9,321 nt of DNA from Clostridia bacterium (GTDB taxonomy: Bacteria; Bacillota; Clostridia; Saccharofermentanales; Saccharofermentanaceae), in contig JADGQQ010000036.1 of assembly GCA_017881645.1 (NCBI GenBank), positions 1 to 9,321 of the forward strand. Direction: 5' to 3'. The first letter of the stretch is position 1; each line of letters opens with the position of its first letter. Below the pieces are notes generated by a model. It saw nothing but the letters and a program-made list of their open reading frames with translations. It was not told the origin of the DNA and ran no database searches. Positions 1 through 6,201 of this stretch are shown one piece after another. Made by a program: the position numbers and the translations under genes.

Positions 1-1
1 G

Positions 2-145
2 GTCTGGGGTTATGACTATTTTGGTGATACCCGAACCGTTGATACGCACATTAAGCGTATTCGACAGAAGATTTGTTATGAAGGCGCCCCGTGGTCCTTG
101 ATCACTGTCTATGGTGTCGGTTACAAATTTGAGGTTTCTCCGTAA
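2..145 (+). CDS. OmpR/PhoB-family response regulator, C-terminal fragment
   Basis: Only the last 47 codons are in the window; the gene is cut by the left edge. They encode the end of a winged-helix DNA-binding domain: VWGYDYFGDTRTVDTHIKR covers the transactivation loop and recognition helix, and the terminal ITVYGVGYKF is the conserved beta-hairpin wing of OmpR/PhoB regulators. The protein would be a transcription factor switched on by phosphorylation of a receiver domain lying to the left of the window. Its TAA stop (143-145) shares its last A with the ATG of the histidine kinase, so the two are translationally coupled and almost certainly cognate partners. The closest familiar types are PhoP/PnpR and WalR; the target genes cannot be deduced from this fragment. 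Confidence 0.93.
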   Translation, partial: VWGYDYFGDTRTVDTHIKRIRQKICYEGAPWSLITVYGVGYKFEVSP

Positions 146-1944
146 TGTTTCGCAGTATCTTATTAAAGCGCATAATCATTACGATGCTGGCGGTTTTGTT
201 TTTAACTGCCGTTCTAACATCGGTTCTCTATTTATTTGCCTCCGACCATACGCTTGAAGTCAGCAAGGGCAATGAAATGCAAGCCCGCGCCAAAGCGATC
301 GTCTCCTATTACGATGGCAGCTCATCGCCGCAAATCGATCCGTCCGTATTGAATACATGTATGACCGACCGGAATATTGCCGGTTCCTACTTTCTTGTTT
401 ATGACGCAAACCGCAGTCTTCTGGCACAGTCACAGGAGCTTACCGCAACGGATACGGATGTATTGAGCCGACTCAAGACGTATCTGGACCAGAACTTATT
501 GTCCGGCACGGATACGGCTGTAAAACAAAGTATCATTGTCGGCCAGGATGCATTTTCCGGTATTCTTGTGGTGCAGGCTCCAATCGAATCTTCCGGGACA
601 ATTTCAGGATATGTTGTTCTCGCCAGTCCGATGGCGGATATGCATTCCATTTCACACGAACTCTTGAAGTCTCTGCTGCTGGCCTTTACAATTGCATCAT
701 TATTCATGCTGATTCCCTTGTACTTTATCATCTATCGTCTCGTCCGCCCCTTGCAGAAAATTAATGATGTCGCACGAACGATGGTTCAGGGTGATTCATT
801 TGTTCGGGCGAATACGAAGCCAAAAGGTGAAATCGGCGAACTTGCACGTTCCTTTAACGAACAGGCAGATAAGTTGTCCAACTCCATTTCCGATCTGACG
901 ATCGAGAGAAACCGTCTGCGTGAAATTTTTGATGTTATTTCGGAAGGTATCGTATCCGTTGACCTGGAACTCCGCCCGCTTTATTCAAATCCAGCCATTT
1001 TGACTCTTTTTGAAAATGCAAAACGCAAGAATCTTTTCACGGATCGGCTGCAGCTCATTCCGTTTGACGAAGTTTGGGATGACTTTAAGAACTGCATTGC
1101 GGAAGGAAAAACCATTGAGCGCACTTTGGAAGCCAGAGATAACGCATATCTGTCGACCGTTGTTCCCACATTCGACAACAACCAGCATGTTGCCGGAGCG
1201 ACCGGGTTCTTTCGCGATATTACCGAGTCCGAAAGACTTGAGCAGACCCGCAGGGATTATGTGGCCAACGTATCCCATGAACTTCGCACACCGCTCACGG
1301 CGCTGCGCGGATTGGTCGAACCTCTTGCGGATGGCATGGTCCGAAGCGAACAGGATCGTATGCGGTATTACGGGATTATTCTTCACGAAACCATGCGTCT
1401 TTCCCGACTGATTGACGACATGCTGGAGCTATCACGTCTGCAGGCACGCACGCTTGCATTTAAGACGTTCCCGTTCGATCTGAATGTTCTACTAACTGAT
1501 CTGGAAGCAAAGTTTGCACCCGTTATGTCGGACGCGTCCATCACATTCCGTATCGACTGCAAAAGCGGCCCGAACCCCACGGTCACGGGAAACCCGGATC
1601 GAGTGGAACAGATTCTGGTTATTCTTATGGATAATGCGAAAAAATACACGCCGCCCGGCGGATCCATTACAATCACCACGGAAACCAGTGAAGAAAGAGA
1701 TCTGGTTTTCGTATCCGTCATCGATACAGGACAGGGCATTCATGAATATGATATAGATCATATTTTCGACCGTTTCTACAAAGCTGACCGTGCACGCGGA
1801 AAAAAGGGCACCGGCCTTGGGCTTTCCATTGCCAAAGAACTTCTGAACTACATGGGTGAGACGATTTCCGTACAGAGCGATTACGGCGAAGGCACAACCT
1901 TCACCTTCACACTCAAGCGCGTTCACGGAACCACGTGGTATTAA
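145..1944 (+). CDS. Membrane sensor histidine kinase (PhoR/WalK-like: HAMP-PAS-HisKA-HATPase)
   Basis: A 599-residue sensor kinase that should autophosphorylate on histidine and pass the phosphate to the regulator encoded just upstream. Visible order: transmembrane segment about 9-31; extracytoplasmic sensor region about 33-172 with no motif I recognise (a Cache/PAS-like fold is plausible); second transmembrane segment about 173-200; HAMP about 198-250 ending in GEIGELARSFNEQ; PAS about 258-365; HisKA with phospho-acceptor His378 in VSHELRTP; HATPase with N-box Asn497 (DNAKKY), G1 box DTGQGI (527-532), F-box FDRFYKAD and G2 box GTGLGLSIA (555-563). All catalytic boxes are intact. Length and domain order resemble Bacillus PhoR. 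The start is fixed by the TAATG overlap with the upstream gene, and a weak GAGG lies at 131-134. The signal sensed is unknown; phosphate is only a guess from the architecture, and no pst genes are seen. Confidence 0.95.
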   Translation: MFRSILLKRIIITMLAVLFLTAVLTSVLYLFASDHTLEVSKGNEMQARAKAIVSYYDGSSSPQIDPSVLNTCMTDRNIAGSYFLVYDANRSLLAQSQELTATDTDVLSRLKTYLDQNLLSGTDTAVKQSIIVGQDAFSGILVVQAPIESSGTISGYVVLASPMADMHSISHELLKSLLLAFTIASLFMLIPLYFIIYRLVRPLQKINDVARTMVQGDSFVRANTKPKGEIGELARSFNEQADKLSNSISDLTIERNRLREIFDVISEGIVSVDLELRPLYSNPAILTLFENAKRKNLFTDRLQLIPFDEVWDDFKNCIAEGKTIERTLEARDNAYLSTVVPTFDNNQHVAGATGFFRDITESERLEQTRRDYVANVSHELRTPLTALRGLVEPLADGMVRSEQDRMRYYGIILHETMRLSRLIDDMLELSRLQARTLAFKTFPFDLNVLLTDLEAKFAPVMSDASITFRIDCKSGPNPTVTGNPDRVEQILVILMDNAKKYTPPGGSITITTETSEERDLVFVSVIDTGQGIHEYDIDHIFDRFYKADRARGKKGTGLGLSIAKELLNYMGETISVQSDYGEGTTFTFTLKRVHGTTWY

Positions 1945-1977
1945 TACGATTTCAAGGATTTATAAGGAGTAATTTTC

Positions 1978-2748
1978 ATGTCTCCATTGGATACAGACGA
2001 TCAGGAATCCAAGGCACCCGATTCACCGGAAACCGGTATCCGGATTAACCGGTATATCAGTTCGAGCGGATTCTGTTCGCGACGGAAAGCAGACGAATAT
2101 GTTGCGGACGGTGTGGTTACGGTTGATGATATTCCTGCCGTTGCCGGCACGCGCGTCCTTGCGGGTCAGGTGGTCCGCGTAGACGGAGCACCGTTATTTC
2201 CGGACGAGGATTATGTCTATATCGCTCTTCATAAGCCGTTGGGCATCACCTGTACATCCGACAAATCGGATAAGGACAACGTGATTGACTATCTGCATTT
2301 TGACAAACGTATTTATCCGATCGGACGTCTGGATAAGACGTCGACGGGTCTTCTTCTCCTGACAAATGACGGCAGCATCGTGAACAAAATCCTTCGAGCC
2401 GAAGGCCGTCACGAGAAAGAATATCTTGTGGAAGTGGATAAACCCGTCACACCTGAGTTTCTGTCCAGTATGCAAAAAGGCGTCCCGATTCTGGAAAGAA
2501 TCACTATGCCTTGCAAAACGCAGCAGACCGGCAGCCATACGTTCCGCATTATCCTGATGCAGGGGCTGAACCGGCAGATTCGCCGGATGTGTGAATATCA
2601 TGATTATCAGGTACGCAGGTTAAAGCGCACACGAATACTGAATATTGACTTGGGAAATCTGCCTCTAGGTGAATGGCGAAGTCTGACTTTTAAGGAAGTT
2701 CGTGATCTGAAGGCGCTGGTTGAACATCCTCCCACGACTCAAAGATGA
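1978..2748 (+). CDS. rluF: 23S rRNA pseudouridine synthase, RluF type (RsuA/RluB/E/F family)
   Basis: A 256-residue pseudouridine synthase that isomerises a uridine in 23S rRNA (U2604 in the E. coli RluF case; the exact target here is inferred). An S4 RNA-binding domain covers about 20-70 (INRYISSSGFCSRRKADEYV), followed by the catalytic domain with the family signature PIGRLDKTSTGLLLLTNDG, Asp119 being the catalytic residue. HEKEYLVEVDKP, GLNRQIRRMCE and the late segment RTRILNIDLGNLPLGEWR closely match what I recall of RluF, which is why I prefer RluF to RluB or RsuA. It lacks the long basic tail of E. coli RluF. AAGGAG at 1964-1969, 8 nt before the ATG, supports the start. It lies 33 bp after the kinase gene with no terminator between, so it is probably cotranscribed. 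Its last 59 bp overlap the end of the opposing GH2 gene. Confidence 0.9.
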   Translation: MSPLDTDDQESKAPDSPETGIRINRYISSSGFCSRRKADEYVADGVVTVDDIPAVAGTRVLAGQVVRVDGAPLFPDEDYVYIALHKPLGITCTSDKSDKDNVIDYLHFDKRIYPIGRLDKTSTGLLLLTNDGSIVNKILRAEGRHEKEYLVEVDKPVTPEFLSSMQKGVPILERITMPCKTQQTGSHTFRIILMQGLNRQIRRMCEYHDYQVRRLKRTRILNIDLGNLPLGEWRSLTFKEVRDLKALVEHPPTTQR

Positions 2749-5700
2749 ACGTACCGCGGTACTTCCGGTTCCGGACGAACTGTCTGGTCTCCTGACCGGT
2801 CCGCTCTATGCCCCGCTGATAAAAATCCAGAAACAATTCATACGTGCCGTTGGAAGCAAGTTCTTCCTGATGCTGATGGTCGTCTGTTTCTTCCGGCGAA
2901 AATAAAGACGCTGCAAAAGAAAAACGATCCTCTCCGCCGGACGTGATTCGAACACCCTTCCCGCTTCCATCCGACAGAACGAGATACTGCGTATCGCAAT
3001 GACCGCCATTTTCCTGCGGCCGTGCATATGCATGATACAAAAGTTCCGGTGTGGCTTCATAAAAGCCAAGTCTCGCGGATTCCTTGCGATCGGGATATGC
3101 TTCATGAAACCCTCTCCCGTACCAGGACATCCGGTTCATCAAACGCGGAATATGCACGCGAAATCCGCACCGCTGTAAATCATACCGGGGCGTAAATGCA
3201 AGTGTGACAGCAAGTTTCCCGTCACTGTGCATCAGATACTGTACCAGTACATCCCCTTTGAATGCAAAACTCTTATATTGCACAAGCATCGAGAAATCAT
3301 CGCCGATCATTTCGTACTTACATCTCTCATACCGCAAATCACTTTGAATTGTCCGCCAGTCCGTCTCTTTGGAAAAAACCGTCGCCGCCAGTACAAATGA
3401 ATGGTCCGACCGGTCGCTGTTCGTCGCTGCCCGAAAAAAACTCGGCTGCATGCTTCCTGCAAACAACTCCCGTTCCCCGACAAGAATCGAACATAATCCT
3501 CCGCTGTTTCTTGAAAACGCAGCCTGCATTGCAGTATGTGCAACATGCAGCGTTTTGGGGAGCGTGCTGACGATCAGTTTTGATGCTGAACCGGCAGACG
3601 CTGCCGCAAGCATTTGTGCATCTGCAACCGCCGGCAAATGTGCGGATGAACCCTGGCCGTTTTCGGAATAGCCTGCCGTATTCTCCAGCAGTACCTGCTG
3701 GTAAAATGCTATTTCATGTCCGGCCGGAGCATAGTCCGTATCGTTTGCAAGACATACACGCACATCAAATACGAGCTCATGACATATCGAAGCATCAAAA
3801 ATGCACCGGATGTGTTCGTCCGCCTGCATCCAGCCGCTTACAAGATAATCAGCCACTTCAAATGGGAACCGTATGACTTTTTCTCCGAGCGGAGGCAGGG
3901 ACTTCACAATACCGCGACCGCCGCGCAGCTGAATTCCTCCCAGCAAAATCTGCCAGTACAGCATAAGGTCCAGCGTCTCCCCGATCGGATGGAGATTATG
4001 CAGGGTAAGTTCCGCCGGATGATCCGGTGAAGCAATAAACTGCAGTGTCTCACACTGTTTTTTCATTTCATAATAGGTCGGATGCGGAAATCTGTCCGCA
4101 CTGACAATGCCCAGCGCAATGGGAACATCATTCTTCTCGTGGTATTCTTCCAGATCCCCCTGATGAATCCATTGGAAATCATTGGAGGTCTCGTCCTGCA
4201 AAGGTCTTCCTTTCTGTGATGCAAAAAGCGAATTCCCGGGTTCCAGTTTCGACTGTAAGACCTTCCGGTCCACACATATATCCGACCACTCACCGAAAAA
4301 CGACCCGGCTTCACATGGGAACGGCGGAATATCCGTGAGTGCAAACGTCCGGTCCTTTTCACAATAAAAAGGACGGCTCCCATCCAGAATCAGAAGCTTC
4401 TGCTTGAGTTCCCAGAGCTTCCCCTCATCAAAATGCAGCGGAGCGAACGACCAGAGAATAATACAGGGATGCGTCATCAGACTCTCCATCATGGTGTGCA
4501 TCTGCGATGCTTCAGACTGGCTGATAACATAGAGGCCATATTGGTCGCACAGCTGGTAGAATACCGGATCCGCAGGGAAGTGCGCGGCAATCACGGCATT
4601 CAGATTGGCCTGCTTCATCAGGCAAATATCCTGCCGCATCCGTTCGACCGGGACGGCTAAACCGCCAACCGGGTCGAAATCAAAATACCGTACGACCCTG
4701 AGCGGAAGAGCCGTGTCATTGATATGAAAGATTCGTCCGATTACTTCGGTTGTCCGGAACCCGAACCGCCGTTTCTTAATACAAATAATCCGGTCATGAT
4801 GATCTTTCACGGTTAATACGAGATCATACAGGTAAGGCGTCTTATCCGTCCATGGGAGGACCTGATCCGCATACAGTTCTGATTCAAGTCGGATGTCGGA
4901 TATGGCGGGAATTTCACCCTGAAGATCATTTTGCATCGTTGATTGCAGAACAGGAAGATGATAAATATCATACTCCGACCCAACACACAGAAGTACGCAT
5001 TCGATTCGAACCGGAATCGCGCGGTCCGTATGGTTGTGAAGAAAGACCCGCATGCGAAGCCGGCCGCGCCGTCCGATTTCCATCGGAGAAAGACCCGGAT
5101 GATCCGGTGTCGCCGGCATGCTGTCGCCGGAGCTCGAATCTATTCCGGCAGACGGATCATCGGTCCGGATGCTGTCCGTGATGTGAGGATCATCAATCCG
5201 GATCGTATCCGTTTGAACCGGATCCAGCCAGGACGTGAACAGATGCAGACCGGACACTTCAACAAAGGATTCGGCGACAATTTCCGGCATACGGAAAATG
5301 CCGCTGTATCCGAAAGTGCCGTTTTCCTTGCGAATGCGTCCGTGACGATCTGCATCCAATCTATAAATCAACAGAGTAAGAAGATTATTCTCTCCCTGCA
5401 GAAAGGGCGATATCAGAATTCGCTGCGGTGAATACCAAGCGCTTGCAGTCGTGACGAGGCGGCCGTTGACAAACAGTTCGAATCTCCCGCGTATGCCGCT
5501 GCATGCAAAATACACAGCTCTTTCATAATACGAAGCCGGAAGAACCAACCATGTGCGGTATACTCCGACATCATCATCCGCGTCACTTCCTGCGAGGGTG
5601 TTTAGCTTGGAATGGATACGTTTGGATAACTTGCTCTCTTCGGTTACGCTTCCGGCGTCATAGGCCAGGTTGACCGGAAGACCGTAACCCTCCTGCTGCC

Positions 5701-5926
5701 ATACGGACGGAAGCTCGACTGCGTCCCACATATCATCTGCAAACGACGGATGTTCAAAACCTATTGGCACTATGTCCCTGTTTTCCGCATGAAAAAATCG
5801 CCATGACGAAAGATCGAAATGCCATTTGGACGGAACGAGCCCGAATTCCGGCTGGGTTTTCTCTTCAAAAAGATCATCTATCGAATCATAAGGCCAGAAA
5901 GAATCCAGCCCGTTTATCGGCGTCAT
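2690..5926 (-). CDS. LacZ-like GH2 protein with degenerate active site (probable pseudoenzyme)
   Basis: A 1078-residue protein with the complete LacZ plan: N-terminal jelly roll about 36-215 (VYRTWLVLP, GRFELFVNGRLV, YSGIFR), an Ig-like domain about 222-392 carrying an extra Asp/Ser/Pro-rich insertion near 233-285, a shortened TIM barrel about 394-630, a second Ig-like domain about 632-728, and the C-terminal beta-galactosidase small-chain domain about 783-1064 (WYGRGFHEAYPDRK, ARPQENGGHCDTQY). Relationship to LacZ is clear, but the catalytic positions are changed. By eye, NRHEH reads RYFDF (413-417), DEANIE reads SQSEAS (469-474), WSLGNE reads WSFAPL (492-497), and no ILCEYAHAMGN segment is present. 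Loss of beta-galactosidase activity is inferred. The ATG at 5926 is chosen for AGGAG at 5935-5939, 8 nt upstream; the frame stays open for 34 more codons but without a ribosome site or homology. There is no signal peptide, so it should be cytoplasmic. The frame is unbroken, so it is not a decayed pseudogene. Confidence 0.88.
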   Translation of the reverse strand: MTPINGLDSFWPYDSIDDLFEEKTQPEFGLVPSKWHFDLSSWRFFHAENRDIVPIGFEHPSFADDMWDAVELPSVWQQEGYGLPVNLAYDAGSVTEESKLSKRIHSKLNTLAGSDADDDVGVYRTWLVLPASYYERAVYFACSGIRGRFELFVNGRLVTTASAWYSPQRILISPFLQGENNLLTLLIYRLDADRHGRIRKENGTFGYSGIFRMPEIVAESFVEVSGLHLFTSWLDPVQTDTIRIDDPHITDSIRTDDPSAGIDSSSGDSMPATPDHPGLSPMEIGRRGRLRMRVFLHNHTDRAIPVRIECVLLCVGSEYDIYHLPVLQSTMQNDLQGEIPAISDIRLESELYADQVLPWTDKTPYLYDLVLTVKDHHDRIICIKKRRFGFRTTEVIGRIFHINDTALPLRVVRYFDFDPVGGLAVPVERMRQDICLMKQANLNAVIAAHFPADPVFYQLCDQYGLYVISQSEASQMHTMMESLMTHPCIILWSFAPLHFDEGKLWELKQKLLILDGSRPFYCEKDRTFALTDIPPFPCEAGSFFGEWSDICVDRKVLQSKLEPGNSLFASQKGRPLQDETSNDFQWIHQGDLEEYHEKNDVPIALGIVSADRFPHPTYYEMKKQCETLQFIASPDHPAELTLHNLHPIGETLDLMLYWQILLGGIQLRGGRGIVKSLPPLGEKVIRFPFEVADYLVSGWMQADEHIRCIFDASICHELVFDVRVCLANDTDYAPAGHEIAFYQQVLLENTAGYSENGQGSSAHLPAVADAQMLAAASAGSASKLIVSTLPKTLHVAHTAMQAAFSRNSGGLCSILVGERELFAGSMQPSFFRAATNSDRSDHSFVLAATVFSKETDWRTIQSDLRYERCKYEMIGDDFSMLVQYKSFAFKGDVLVQYLMHSDGKLAVTLAFTPRYDLQRCGFRVHIPRLMNRMSWYGRGFHEAYPDRKESARLGFYEATPELLYHAYARPQENGGHCDTQYLVLSDGSGKGVRITSGGEDRFSFAASLFSPEETDDHQHQEELASNGTYELFLDFYQRGIERTGQETRQFVRNRKYRGTFIFESWEDVQPAPSDHELP
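5154..5219 (-). repeat. Degenerate 33-bp tandem repeat in the GH2 linker insertion
   Basis: Two adjacent 33-bp units (5154-5186 and 5187-5219) both begin GGATCATC on the plus strand and agree at about 21 of their first 26 positions, then diverge. In the protein they give the paired segments DTIRIDDP and DSIRTDDP, 11 residues apart, within an acidic Ser/Asp/Pro-rich insertion that LacZ does not have. This looks like an old in-frame duplication that expanded a surface linker. Confidence 0.55.
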
Positions 5927-6018
5927 ATAGGTCTCTCCTGTATTCCATGAGTTCCTTGCACAAAAAGAAGTGTTCATTCGTGCAGGACAACATATAAGTA
6001 TTTTATCATCTGTGTGCG

Positions 6019-6043
6019 TGAAACACATATCAATCGTGTTTCA
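6019..6043. promoter_or_regulatory. 25-bp inverted repeat upstream of the GH2 gene, candidate operator
   Basis: TGAAACAC (6019-6026) and GTGTTTCA (6036-6043) are perfect 8-bp inverted arms separated by 9 bp. The centre lies about 105 bp before the GH2 start codon and downstream of the terminator that closes the GH3 unit, where a promoter for the GH2 gene would be expected. Read on the minus strand, the spacer contains TTGATA, a plausible -35 element, but no convincing -10 sits at 16-18 bp: TGATAA is at 19 bp and TAAAAT at 22 bp. The symmetry is seen directly; binding of a dimeric repressor is inference. It does not fit a CcpA cre site. Confidence 0.4.
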
Positions 6044-6070
6044 TTTTGTTGGCATTCGCTGTTGAAGACC

Positions 6071-6103
6071 AAAAGAAAAGCCGATGCGTTCAATGCACCG
6101 GCT
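6071..6103 (-). terminator. Rho-independent terminator after the GH3 gene
   Basis: On the minus strand, AGCCGGTGC pairs with GCATCGGCT through 9 bp (one G-U pair) around a 7-nt loop, and is followed directly by TTTTCTTTT. The hairpin starts about 100 nt after the GH3 stop and precedes the GH2 gene, so it should separate the two genes transcriptionally. Read on the plus strand the hairpin lacks a good U tract, so it works mainly in one direction. Confidence 0.8.
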
Positions 6104-6201
6104 CTTCACTTCACTTTCTGACAATGTCATTTACTAACCTTTGCGTTACGGTCTTTCCGGGATCAACTCCGACATCACCGCTGATCCGAAATTCAGAATA
6201 T

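Noticed and set aside
985..1926. Long open frames on the strand opposite the histidine kinase.
   Set aside because: They have no recognisable domains or ribosome sites, and the kinase frame over the same bases has every catalytic motif. They are by-products of its codon usage.
2751..2762. Perfect 12-bp palindrome GTACCGCGGTAC just after the rluF stop.
   Set aside because: It lies in GH2 coding sequence, has no loop or T run to act as a terminator, and a 12-bp palindrome is expected about twice by chance in a window of this size.
5927..6028. A 34-codon upstream extension of the GH2 frame to an ATG at 6028.
   Set aside because: No ribosome site precedes either upstream ATG, and the added residues show no homology or signal-peptide pattern. 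The ATG at 5926 has AGGAG at ideal spacing.
6011..6046. Possible CcpA catabolite-response (cre) site upstream of the GH2 gene.
   Set aside because: The TGAAACACG stretch resembles part of a cre site, but the central CG is shifted by one base and the 3' half does not match.
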